From Actinomycetes bacterium (GTDB lineage Bacteria > Actinomycetota > Acidimicrobiia > Acidimicrobiales > RAAP-2): a stretch of 33,058 nucleotides of DNA. The stretch is from assembly GCA_021845725.1 (NCBI GenBank), contig JAJZVL010000029.1, positions 1 through 33,058 on the forward strand. Direction: 5' to 3'. The notes beneath the pieces are model-generated. The model was not told the DNA's origin and searched no databases. It was given only the letters and a program-made list of their open reading frames with translations. The translations under genes were made by a program, and so were the position numbers. Numbering within the stretch: the stretch's first letter is position 1; every line of letters starts with the position of its first letter. Below are positions 1 to 6,692 of this stretch, piece by piece.

Positions 1-1034
1 GTCCCGGTCTCACAGATCTTGGACGTCTTGGTCTGTGTGTACTTGCCCCCTGTGGTCGTCGTCGTGGCATTGGCGATGGTGCCCGCCGGCCCGCCGACTG
101 CCTGTGCACCCTTCGATGTGTAGGTGGTCTTTGTCTGCGTTGTGGTGGTGCAGAAGCTTGTCCTGGCCCCCTTGGCGGGAGGAGCGATCTGACGGACCGT
201 CGTCTTCTTCTTGTTGAATGTCAAGGTCGCGTCGACCTGGACGTCCGCATTGTTCGGGCCAAACACCGACGTGAGGTAGCCCGCGACCTTCGCTTGGACC
301 GCTGTGTCGTACGCGGCGGTCGCGGACGACGAGGAGGCACTCGCCGAGACCCCCGGACCTGCAAGGAGGTTGCCGTTGGCATCGGCGACGGTGACGTTCG
401 TGGAGTCGAGCCCGGGGACCGACGACGCGACCAGGTGGACGATCGCCTGAACCTGGTTCTGCGAGAGCACCTTCCCCTGGGACATGGTGACCAAGACCGA
501 CGCACCGGTGGGCGCTGTGTTGGACAACGCGAAGGTCTGGTTGGCCGGCTCCGCGACGTTCACCTGGGACGACTGGACGCCTGCGATCCCGTCGATGGTC
601 TGCTCGAGCTCTCCTTGGATGGCCTGGAGGTAATCGGCCTGCTGGGTGATCTGAGAGGTGGTGAGGCCTGCCTTTGTGAGCAAGGAGAGCCCGACGGTCC
701 CTTGGTTCGGGAGGCCTGTCGCTGCAGCGTTGAGCCGCGCTTGCGCGACCTCGTTCTCGGGTACCAGGATCGTCGCCCCTCCGTCCTCCAGCTGGTACGG
801 GATGTGATCGGTGGTGAGCTGCTGGGTGATCTTCTGCGCGTCCTGACCCTGGAGCCCGCTGAAGAGGACCGCGTAGCTGGGCTTCGACGACAGCGCCATG
901 AAGAGCACCGCGACGACGACTGCGCCCAGGAGTGCAGCCAGCGTCACCGCCTTCTGGCCGGGGGTGAAGCCGGCGGCGAACTGGCGGGCTCCCGCTCGGA
1001 TGCGGTTCCAATCGGTGGTCGGGACGATGGCCAC
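1..1034 (-). CDS. fliF: Flagellar MS-ring protein FliF (C-terminal part beyond window)
   Basis: FliF forms the membrane-embedded MS ring on which the rotor and export gate assemble. The frame opens at a GTG (MATIVPTTDWNRIRAG...) and runs off the left edge, giving 344 codons. An N-terminal transmembrane segment lies at about residues 28-48. It is followed by the first YscJ/FliF ring-building motif (SYAVLFSGLQGQDAQKI; QLEDGGATILVPENEV) and the second (VNVAEPANQTF; VTMSQGKVLSQNQVQAIVHLVASS). After about residue 270 comes a Thr/Lys-rich stretch, as expected for the variable periplasmic loop. It is last in a tight flgB-flgC-fliE-fliF order, 5 nt after fliE. The rotor-binding C-terminus and any fliG lie outside the window. 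Confidence 0.93.
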   Translation of the reverse strand, partial: MAIVPTTDWNRIRAGARQFAAGFTPGQKAVTLAALLGAVVVAVLFMALSSKPSYAVLFSGLQGQDAQKITQQLTTDHIPYQLEDGGATILVPENEVAQARLNAAATGLPNQGTVGLSLLTKAGLTTSQITQQADYLQAIQGELEQTIDGIAGVQSSQVNVAEPANQTFALSNTAPTGASVLVTMSQGKVLSQNQVQAIVHLVASSVPGLDSTNVTVADANGNLLAGPGVSASASSSSATAAYDTAVQAKVAGYLTSVFGPNNADVQVDATLTFNKKKTTVRQIAPPAKGARTSFCTTTTQTKTTYTSKGAQAVGGPAGTIANATTTTTGGKYTQTKTSKICETG

Positions 1035-1039
1035 GGTTC

Positions 1040-1345
1040 TCAGAACGTCATCTGGATGACCGAGTTGTACGCGGCGAGCGCCTTGTCGATCACCGACGTC
1101 GTCACCTGGGTCTCCAAGGAGGCCTCGGTGGCGGCGATCATCGTGTCGGTCAGGCTCCCCTGCCCCGCCGCCGTCGCGGCCTCCGCGGCAGCGGCCGTGC
1201 TCTGGGCGCCCTGGAGCGAGTCTAAAGCGCTGCCGATCGCGGAAACGAACCCGCCGTTTCCTGTCGAGCCCGAGGCCGCAGGCGTCGGGGCAGGTGCCGG
1301 AGCAGGCTTCGGTGGGGCCGGGATCGATGAGATCGCAGGGATCAC
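1040..1345 (-). CDS. fliE: Flagellar hook-basal body protein FliE
   Basis: FliE is the small adaptor joining the MS ring and export gate to the proximal rod. The 101-residue product has a Pro/Ala-rich N-terminus (residues 5-25), then the helical FliE core (GGFVSAIGSALDSLQ) and the conserved C-terminal end (VTTSVIDKALAAYNSVIQMTF), which matches the family's hallmark terminal helix and its usual length. It starts with GTG 3 nt after the flgC stop, so translation is probably coupled. Neighbours flgC and fliF are the classic context. Confidence 0.92.
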   Translation of the reverse strand: MIPAISSIPAPPKPAPAPAPTPAASGSTGNGGFVSAIGSALDSLQGAQSTAAAAEAATAAGQGSLTDTMIAATEASLETQVTTSVIDKALAAYNSVIQMTF

Positions 1346-1348
1346 GAG

Positions 1349-1762
1349 TCAGGCCCCGATTGCCAGGGCTGCGTTGTAGGCGATCTGGGCCTTGGCCATC
1401 ATCGCGGTGTTCGCGCCGTAGCTTTCCTGCGCGGAGATCATCCCCACCATCTGCTCCGCCAGTGTCACGTTGGGAAGGGCGATCTCCCCCCCGCCGTTGG
1501 CGAGCGGGCTTGTGGGCTCGTAGGTCGTGATCCCGACCGATGTCCCGAGGGCAACTCTGGCGACGTTCACCCCCTCGGTGGCGACGCCGGCGACAGCCGG
1601 GCCGGCGACAGGCTGGAGGATCGGGGTCTGCTGGGCATACACGCGCGAGCCGACCCGCGCGGCGTCGTTCATGTTGGCCACGTTGCCTGCAGCGGTGTCG
1701 ATCCACGTCTGCATCGCGTCGGCACCGGAAGCGGAGATGCTGAGTGCGGGGAACAGGCTCAT
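1349..1762 (-). CDS. flgC: Flagellar basal-body rod protein FlgC
   Basis: FlgC is a proximal rod subunit exported by the flagellar type III apparatus. The 137-residue product has the N-terminal rod motif (SISASGADAMQTWIDTAAGN, followed by VANMNDA) and the C-terminal rod/hook helix with NVTLAEQMVGMISAQESYGAN. The length is normal. The start codon overlaps the flgB stop by 4 nt (ATGA), showing translational coupling. No signal peptide is present, as expected for a type III substrate. Confidence 0.95.
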   Translation of the reverse strand: MSLFPALSISASGADAMQTWIDTAAGNVANMNDAARVGSRVYAQQTPILQPVAGPAVAGVATEGVNVARVALGTSVGITTYEPTSPLANGGGEIALPNVTLAEQMVGMISAQESYGANTAMMAKAQIAYNAALAIGA

Positions 1763-2094
1763 GTGTACCTTCCTCCTGCTGCTCCTTGGACGAGAAGGAA
1801 CTGGGCCGTGAGCGACTTGGCGAGCGCCTGGTACTGGAGCGTCGCCTCTTCCGCTGTCACGAGCTCTGTGACCAAGGAGACGTTGTTGCCGTTCGTCGCA
1901 GGCGGTGCGGTCGACGGGGACTCCGAGAGCGTGGCGGTGCCGCCGTGCTCGAGCGCCGAGGCGAGGCTCGCCTGGAAGCTGACGTCCTCGGCCTTGTATC
2001 CGGGAGTCTCAGCGTTGGCGAGGTTGCCGGCGATCGCGGACTGCTCGGCGCTCGTCCCGTCGATGGCGAACTGGAGAACTTGGACGATGCTCAT
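1759..2094 (-). CDS. flgB: Flagellar basal-body rod protein FlgB
   Basis: FlgB is the other proximal rod subunit. The 111-residue product has the rod motif (SAIAGNLANAETPGYKAEDV) and a C-terminal amphipathic helix (VTAEEATLQYQALAKSLTAQF). The ATG follows a GAGAGG ribosome site and is about 95 nt downstream of a sigma-28-type promoter (2190-2217). It is the first gene of the flgB-flgC-fliE-fliF operon. A Pro/Thr/Asn-rich linker at residues 58-70 separates the two conserved ends, as in other FlgB proteins. Confidence 0.95.
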   Translation of the reverse strand: MSIVQVLQFAIDGTSAEQSAIAGNLANAETPGYKAEDVSFQASLASALEHGGTATLSESPSTAPPATNGNNVSLVTELVTAEEATLQYQALAKSLTAQFLLVQGAAGGRYT

Positions 2095-2189
2095 GGGCCT
2101 CTCGTGGCGTGACGACGATCCTGCCCGTCATGGGCCCTCGGCGGCAGTCCTCGTGCCGCTGATCTCTTCCATTGGCGAGATCACGAGGC

Positions 2190-2217
2190 TTATCGGCACC
2201 CGACCCGCGGGGCTTTA
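2190..2217 (-). promoter_or_regulatory. Sigma-28 (FliA) promoter of flgB-flgC-fliE-fliF
   Basis: On the minus strand, TAAA (-35) is followed by 17 nt and CCGATAA (octamer GCCGATAA), the sigma-28 -10 consensus. The predicted start of transcription is near 2183, leaving a leader of about 90 nt before flgB. The same geometry recurs before fliC, flhA and flgN in this window. Confidence 0.7.
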
Positions 2218-2258
2218 GGGGCTCTACGCGACCAGCCCCTGGCGCTCACACTGGGCGA

Positions 2259-2291
2259 GGCTCGGCGGGGGCTCGGCGGGGGCTCGGCGGG
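2259..2291. repeat. Three perfect 11-bp tandem repeats
   Basis: GGCTCGGCGGG occurs three times back to back between the flgB promoter and the end of the fliT-like gene. It is non-coding on the minus strand. The sequence shows no function. It may be a slippage product. Confidence 0.7.
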
Positions 2292-2301
2292 TCACGCCGC
2301 G

Positions 2302-2592
2302 TCACGCACGGCGGTCGACGAAGAGCGGGGTCCCGGTCGGCCGGGACCCCGCCCGTGCGCGCTCGAGGAGGATCCGCAGATCGTCGTGGTGGTGCGCCAT
2401 CGCGGCCTCGACCTCTGCGTAGCCATCGAGCAACGCCCTCGCGCGGACCTCGAGCCGTCGGGGAAGCGGGCCCACGTCGGGCCACGAGAGCTGCCCGGGC
2501 TCAGGCGCTCCCGACGCGGCAGCGCGCCATCGCCAGAGCCGCTCTTCGAGCGTGTCGAGGAGCTCGTCCCAGCAGTTCGTCCTACGCGACAA
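2302..2592 (-). CDS. Small FliT-like flagellar protein (putative export chaperone)
   Basis: The 96-residue product is charged, predicted helical, and ends in PLFVDRRA, an ending seen in small FliT-type proteins of actinobacterial flagellar operons. Helical segments lie at about residues 8-22 (DELLDTLEERLWRW) and 45-80 (VRARALLDGYAEVEAAMAH). FliT proteins bind the cap protein FliD before export. The position right after fliD-fliS agrees with that role. The start is TTG, overlapping the fliS stop by 11 nt, so it should be translationally coupled. No diagnostic residue secures the FliT assignment. It is inferred from size, helicity and position. Confidence 0.55.
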   Translation of the reverse strand: MSRRTNCWDELLDTLEERLWRWRAAASGAPEPGQLSWPDVGPLPRRLEVRARALLDGYAEVEAAMAHHHDDLRILLERARAGSRPTGTPLFVDRRA

Positions 2593-2980
2593 CGACCGCC
2601 TCGTGCGCGTTGGCAGCCTTGCGGTTGGCCTCGTAGATGCGGGTCAGGATCTCGGAGCACGCCGGCAGGAGCGAACGGTCCTTCTTCACGTTGCACCAGA
2701 CAAGACGTCGGTGGACGAAGCGGTAGAGGTCCCGGAGGCGTTCGCCGACTTCCCAATCCTGCGTCGCGACCCCGTCGTGGAGCGCGAGGACGATCTCTTG
2801 GGCATGGACCAGGTGCAGGTGGATCGGCTCGATGGCACCGGAGTCGAAGGCCGCGTCGGCCGCCTGCAGGTCGGAGAGGAGCTGCTCGAACAGCATCAGG
2901 AGACGCTGGACGGGCGTCGCCGTCAGGATCTGGTCGGCAAGGTACCGGCGCTGGGCTTCTTCGATCTCGTCGTTTGTCAC
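2582..2980 (-). CDS. fliS: Flagellin export chaperone FliS
   Basis: FliS binds the disordered C-terminus of flagellin in the cytoplasm and delivers it to the export gate. The 132-residue product has the FliS helical bundle: the N-terminal RRYLADQILTATPVQRLLML motif, then LLSDLQAADAAF, HLVHAQEIVLAL and LVWCNVKKD. The Tyr near the N-terminus and the P-x-x-L-L-M-L-F block are family hallmarks. It starts 4 nt inside the end of fliD. The C-terminal flagellin-capping helix (ILTRIYEANRKAA) is present. Confidence 0.92.
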   Translation of the reverse strand: MTNDEIEEAQRRYLADQILTATPVQRLLMLFEQLLSDLQAADAAFDSGAIEPIHLHLVHAQEIVLALHDGVATQDWEVGERLRDLYRFVHRRLVWCNVKKDRSLLPACSEILTRIYEANRKAANAHEAVVVA

Positions 2981-5445
2981 AGCTGTGCGATCGCGCTGGA
3001 GAGCTGGCTGCTCTCGTTCTTGAGCCTGCCGAGCGTCGCCTCCATGTTCGCGAACTCCTGGACGAGCACCGCATGCTCGGTCGCCTTCATCTGCTCGTAC
3101 ATGGAGATCTGGGGGTCGAGCCCTGTGGCCTGGTTCGCGAGCGACGTGATCGCTGCGCTGATCGAACCGGTTCCCGGTTCCGTCGCCCCGTTGGCCACCT
3201 CACTGAGGAGCTGCGCCGCTCCAGGACGATAGGTGAGTGTGCCGAGCGTGGTTGTCGTTGCGATCCCCGCCGTGCTGACGAGGACCGCGAGACCGTTCTG
3301 GGCGGTGAGGACCTGCCCGCTACCGGTCGCGGCGAGACCGCCGATCGTTCCCATGACGTTGGTGCCGGAGAACGCGACCGGGCTTGTCGCGCTCGCACCG
3401 GCGAGGCCGGTGGTCCCGGTTCCCGTGTTGGTCGACGTCACGCTGAACGTGGCGCTGGAGCCGTAGGCACCGCTCGCGAGCTCGAGCTGGGTTCCCCCCA
3501 CCACTCGGGCGCTGATCGAGATCCCCGCCTGCGCGAAGGCCGCGTCGAGACCGCCCGCGACCTGTGTCAGCGACTCACCGGCGGCCGTCGTGTACGTGGC
3601 CGTGGTCCCGTTCATGGTGATGCTCAGCGTCTCCGACGCGGAGACCTTCCCTGTCGAGAGCGTGGCACCGAGGTCGGTCGCCTGGGTCGCCGAATGCGAG
3701 ACGTCGACCGAGTAGGTCCCCGCCGGCGTCGCTGTCCCCGCGAAGGCGAAGGACACTGCGCTCGTGTATGTGGGCGCCGCCGCCTGGAACGTCCCTCCCT
3801 GGGCGAAGAGGTCCGTCACCGCCTGCGGGTTCGCACCGAAGGCCGCGACGAACTTCGTCTTTGTGAAGGCCAGCGTCCCTGTCTTGGCCACGGTGACCCC
3901 GATGTCCGAGAGGTTGCCGTAGCTGGAGCTGCCGGTCGCGGCGGCGAAGATCGAGAGGACCTGGGAACGGATGTCGGCCAGCGCGACCGAGCCCATCAGC
4001 GGGCCACCGGCCTTCTTCGATGTTGTGTACCCGGCGTACTTCTGGATGTCGGCCAGGGCGGCGTTGGCGGCCTTGACCAGGGCTGTCACCTTCGCCGCCT
4101 CGGCTGTGGCGTCGGGGGACACGGTGACCGTCGTCTGCCCGGTCGAACCGACCGTGACGGTCGTGCCCGCCAGCAGGTTCGTGAAGGTGTCGGTCCCGGA
4201 GGTCTCCTGGTACCCGCCCGTCGTCCCCACCGTCACGGTCGCTGTCTGGGCGGCCTGGATCGTCTGGAGCCCGCCCAGCACCGAGCCGCTGAACACCGTC
4301 GGTGTCACGGACAGCGCGTTGGCAGTCCCGGTGTCGTTGGCCGCGATCTGCAGGACGTAGTCTCCCGTCGAGGTCTTGACGGCGCTGGCGGTGACCGCGA
4401 GACCCGAGGCGTTGATCTCGCTCACCACCTGGTCGAGGCTGCCGTTGCCGGTCGAGACGTGGGCGACGTGCGCGCTCCCCGCGGCAACGAGCGACCCGTT
4501 GGCGCTGCGAGTGCTCGAGACCGTCGCGGTCATGGTGGATGTGCCCGGCGCGTGCAGGGTGACCGCGCCTCCTGCGGTCAGCAGTGTGAGCGTGGTCTTC
4601 GTGCCACCGAGTGTGACCACCGCCGACACCCCGGTCCCCGATTGGCCGGACACGAGCCTGAGCGATGTCAGCGCGCTCCCCCCGCTGACCGAGACCGTGG
4701 CGCTGCCTCCCTGGGCGGCGGTCGCGACCTCGAGCGCACCGGTGCTCGTGAGGGACGCCGCGACCGGTGCGCCGGCGGCACCGGCGGCGGTGTCGACAGC
4801 CGCGACGATCCCTGTGGGGGTGTATGTGCCCGGCTTCAGGGTGAGGTGGGTGAGGGATCCGTTCACCGTGAATGTGAGCGAGTCGTTGGCTGTCGTGATG
4901 GTCGTGGTCGCTGCGAGCGGCGCGGAGCCGACGACCGCGGCTGCGGCGGACGACTGGGTCACCGTCATTGCCCAGGAGCCCGTCGGAAGGCCGGCGCCTG
5001 CGGCAAGTGTGCTGAAGCCAACGGCGGTGGCGCCCGTCGCGAGCAGCATGGAAGAGGCTGTGGTCACGATCGATGTCGTCGACGCCACCCCGCTCTTCGA
5101 CGCAAGGACGTTCGCCTGGGCGAGCTCGTTCACCGTGAAGGTGAGGGAGCCGGTCTTCGCCCCCGGAGCGGCGACAGCGGTGGCGACAGCCTGGTCGGAG
5201 CTCGTCGCGGTCGCGAGGTTCCAGGCCGACTTCTCGTTCAGCGCGTCCGCCGCGTTCAGCATCGCCTGGAGGTCCGTGGAGATCTGCCGGTAGTCGCCCG
5301 CGTGCTGGTTCAGGGTGGACTGCTCCTGGAGGAGGTTGTTGATCGGGTTCTGATAGCTCTCCAAGAGCGCGCTGATGACCGCCTGGGTTGTGATGCCCGA
5401 GACGAGCCCGTTGACGACCAGAGCTGGTGTCCCCACCGCTGTCAT
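2977..5445 (-). CDS. fliD: Flagellar filament cap protein FliD (hook-associated protein 2)
   Basis: FliD caps the growing filament and guides flagellin insertion. The start chosen is the ATG of MTAVGTPALVVNGLVSGITT, preceded by GGAGGAG. Upstream in-frame codons look non-coding. The product is 822 residues, well above the usual 400-650. The FliD N-terminal domain spans about residues 5-105 (QAVISALLESYQNPINNLLQ). The C-terminal domain begins around 480 (ALADIQKYAGYTTSKK; LSDIGVTVAKTGTLAF) and ends in the coiled coil QISMYEQMKATEHAVLVQEF...LSSAIAQL. The long middle is Ser/Thr/Ala/Gly-rich beta-type sequence, probably surface-exposed D2-D3 domains with an additional insertion. It is coupled to fliS by a 4-nt overlap. 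Confidence 0.94.
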   Translation of the reverse strand: MTAVGTPALVVNGLVSGITTQAVISALLESYQNPINNLLQEQSTLNQHAGDYRQISTDLQAMLNAADALNEKSAWNLATATSSDQAVATAVAAPGAKTGSLTFTVNELAQANVLASKSGVASTTSIVTTASSMLLATGATAVGFSTLAAGAGLPTGSWAMTVTQSSAAAAVVGSAPLAATTTITTANDSLTFTVNGSLTHLTLKPGTYTPTGIVAAVDTAAGAAGAPVAASLTSTGALEVATAAQGGSATVSVSGGSALTSLRLVSGQSGTGVSAVVTLGGTKTTLTLLTAGGAVTLHAPGTSTMTATVSSTRSANGSLVAAGSAHVAHVSTGNGSLDQVVSEINASGLAVTASAVKTSTGDYVLQIAANDTGTANALSVTPTVFSGSVLGGLQTIQAAQTATVTVGTTGGYQETSGTDTFTNLLAGTTVTVGSTGQTTVTVSPDATAEAAKVTALVKAANAALADIQKYAGYTTSKKAGGPLMGSVALADIRSQVLSIFAAATGSSSYGNLSDIGVTVAKTGTLAFTKTKFVAAFGANPQAVTDLFAQGGTFQAAAPTYTSAVSFAFAGTATPAGTYSVDVSHSATQATDLGATLSTGKVSASETLSITMNGTTATYTTAAGESLTQVAGGLDAAFAQAGISISARVVGGTQLELASGAYGSSATFSVTSTNTGTGTTGLAGASATSPVAFSGTNVMGTIGGLAATGSGQVLTAQNGLAVLVSTAGIATTTTLGTLTYRPGAAQLLSEVANGATEPGTGSISAAITSLANQATGLDPQISMYEQMKATEHAVLVQEFANMEATLGRLKNESSQLSSAIAQL

Positions 5446-5612
5446 GCGCTCCTCCTCCCGATCTCCTTGGTCTCCTGTCCGACGTTCCTCTCGCCAGTGC
5501 AGCAGGGGCACCCGCGCTCAGGCCGTGGCACTCGACACGGCCGGGCCGCATCCGTGACCCGATCAGGCCGCTTTCGTGCCGCCCTGCCGCGCCGCGCACG
5601 CCTCGAGCGAGA

Positions 5613-5634
5613 GCAGGGACCCGCCCGCCCCTGC
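5613..5634 (-). terminator. Weak hairpin after fliC, possible terminator
   Basis: A 6-bp perfect stem (GCAGGG/CCCTGC) with a 10-nt loop lies in the 267-nt gap between fliC and fliD. There is no T-run, so intrinsic termination is doubtful. Nothing else is recognisable in this gap apart from the fliD ribosome site, and no sigma-28 motif was found for fliD. Confidence 0.25.
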
Positions 5635-5712
5635 CCTCGTCAGCCCTGTCCGCCGACGATCCCGGCGGAAGTCCGTTCCCACAGCGGGGACCGGCACGTC
5701 CAGTGCATCGGA

Positions 5713-6540
5713 TCAGCTCACGAGCTTCAGCACGAGCGAGGGGGTCTGCTGGGCCTGCGACAGCATCGCCACACCGGTCTGCATCAGGATCTGGTCGGTC
5801 GTGAACGCGGTCATCTCCTGCGCCATGTTCACGTCGACCAGCTGGCTGTTCGCCGCGGCGAGGTTCTGCTGGCCGACGGTGAGGTTCGCCACGATCGCGT
5901 TCAGCTCGTTCTGGGTGGCGCCCACCTTCGCGGCCGTCGAGTCGACGGTCGAGATCGCGCTCTGGACCGCAGAGATGGCGGCCCGAGCTGTCGACGCCGA
6001 TGTGATCTTCGAGGCTGTGAGCTTCAGTGTCGCCAGCTTCATCCCGCTGATTGCCAGGCTGATCTGTGTCGACGATGTGTCGAACGCCCCGATCTGGAGC
6101 GTCCCGGAGAACGAGCCTGTGAGCAGCTTGGACTTCCCGAAGCTGGTGGTCGTGGCGATCTTTGTGATCGTCTTCGCCAGGTCTGTGAACTCGGCCTGGT
6201 CGGCGGCTCGAGACGTCGATGTCTGGGTCGCGTTTGTGGCCGAGGTGAGCGCGAGCTGGTCCATCGTCTGGAGGATGGACGAGATCTGCGTGAGCGCCCC
6301 CGAAGCCGTCTGGATGAGCGAGACTCCGTTCTGGGCGTTGGAGATCGCCTGGGTGTAGCCGTTCGCCTGCGCCTCGAGGCTCTGGGCGATGACGTACTGG
6401 GCAGGGCCTGTCGCCGCGCTCTGGATCTTCAACCCCGACGACAGCTCGCTGATCGCCTGGGACTGGGCGGCGTCGGTCTGGTTCAACACGTTGAGCGCGT
6501 TGAGAGCCGCCAGGTTGGTGTCCACCACAAGAGAAGACAT
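5713..6540 (-). CDS. fliC: Flagellin (short, D0-D1 only)
   Basis: Filament subunit exported through the flagellar apparatus. The 275-residue product has the N-terminal flagellin helices (TNLAALNALNVLNQTDAAQS; QAISNAQNGVSLIQTASGAL) and the C-terminal helix (NSQLVDVNMAQEMTAFTTDQ...LMQTGVAMLSQAQQTPSLVL). The variable outer D2-D3 region is essentially absent. The central part is Ser/Thr-rich (TSATNATQTSTSR near residue 98), a plausible O-glycan acceptor surface. The usual N-x-A-x-D-D-A-A-G motif after LSSGLKI is replaced by QSAATGPAQYV, a notable departure. It is preceded by AAGGAGG and an ~87-nt leader carrying CsrA-type sites. Divergent glycosyltransferase genes lie upstream, fliD-fliS downstream. 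Confidence 0.95.
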   Translation of the reverse strand: MSSLVVDTNLAALNALNVLNQTDAAQSQAISELSSGLKIQSAATGPAQYVIAQSLEAQANGYTQAISNAQNGVSLIQTASGALTQISSILQTMDQLALTSATNATQTSTSRAADQAEFTDLAKTITKIATTTSFGKSKLLTGSFSGTLQIGAFDTSSTQISLAISGMKLATLKLTASKITSASTARAAISAVQSAISTVDSTAAKVGATQNELNAIVANLTVGQQNLAAANSQLVDVNMAQEMTAFTTDQILMQTGVAMLSQAQQTPSLVLKLVS

Positions 6541-6547
6541 CCGTATT

Positions 6548-6588
6548 CCTCCTTGTCGTTGATCGGCAGCGAGCCCGTACTTCCCTGT
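6548..6588 (-). promoter_or_regulatory. Two putative CsrA-binding sites in the fliC leader
   Basis: The predicted fliC 5' leader contains ACAGGGAAG (6588-6580) and ACAAGGAGG (6556-6548), both close to the CsrA consensus core ACARGGAUG. The second covers the fliC Shine-Dalgarno sequence. Two sites, one over the ribosome site and one upstream, is the arrangement known from the Bacillus subtilis hag leader, where FliW frees the message from CsrA. Both fliW and csrA are in this window. Binding itself is inferred, and RNA folding was not computed. Confidence 0.45.
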
Positions 6589-6633
6589 GCGAGCGACGCC
6601 GTCTCCATCTGGCCCACTAGCGGGCTGTGAGCA

Positions 6634-6661
6634 CTATCGGCGGGGCGCAGCCGAACCTTGA
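6634..6661 (-). promoter_or_regulatory. Sigma-28 (FliA) promoter of fliC
   Basis: On the minus strand, TCAA is followed by 17 nt and CCGATAG (octamer GCCGATAG). This predicts a start near 6627 and an ~87-nt fliC leader. The -35 tetramer at 6658-6661 is also, on the other strand, the -35 of the divergent glycosyltransferase promoter. Confidence 0.7.
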
Positions 6662-6685
6662 GGGCACGACCCCCTTTGCCGATGG
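6658..6685 (+). promoter_or_regulatory. Putative sigma-28 promoter of the glycosyltransferase operon
   Basis: On the plus strand, TTGA is followed by 17 nt and CCGATGG (octamer GCCGATGG). It is a weaker match than the fliC box but has the same 17-nt spacing. The -10 ends 7 nt before the in-frame GTG at 6693, exactly as in flgN, suggesting a leaderless message. Confidence 0.5.
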
Positions 6686-6692
6686 ACGACGT

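Noticed and set aside
5446..5712. A sigma-28 promoter for fliD
   Set aside because: The only near match, CCGATGC at about 5709, lies in the end of fliC and lacks a -35. fliD may be co-transcribed with fliC.
6560..6567. GCCGATCA close to the fliC start as an alternative sigma-28 -10
   Set aside because: There is no -35 tetramer at 17 nt, and the box at 6634-6661 fits all other promoters better.
2386..6630. A plus-strand open frame of over 1400 codons opposite fliS, fliD and fliC
   Set aside because: It is Arg/Gly-rich low-complexity translation typical of the antisense of high-GC genes, has no motifs, and covers well-identified flagellar genes.
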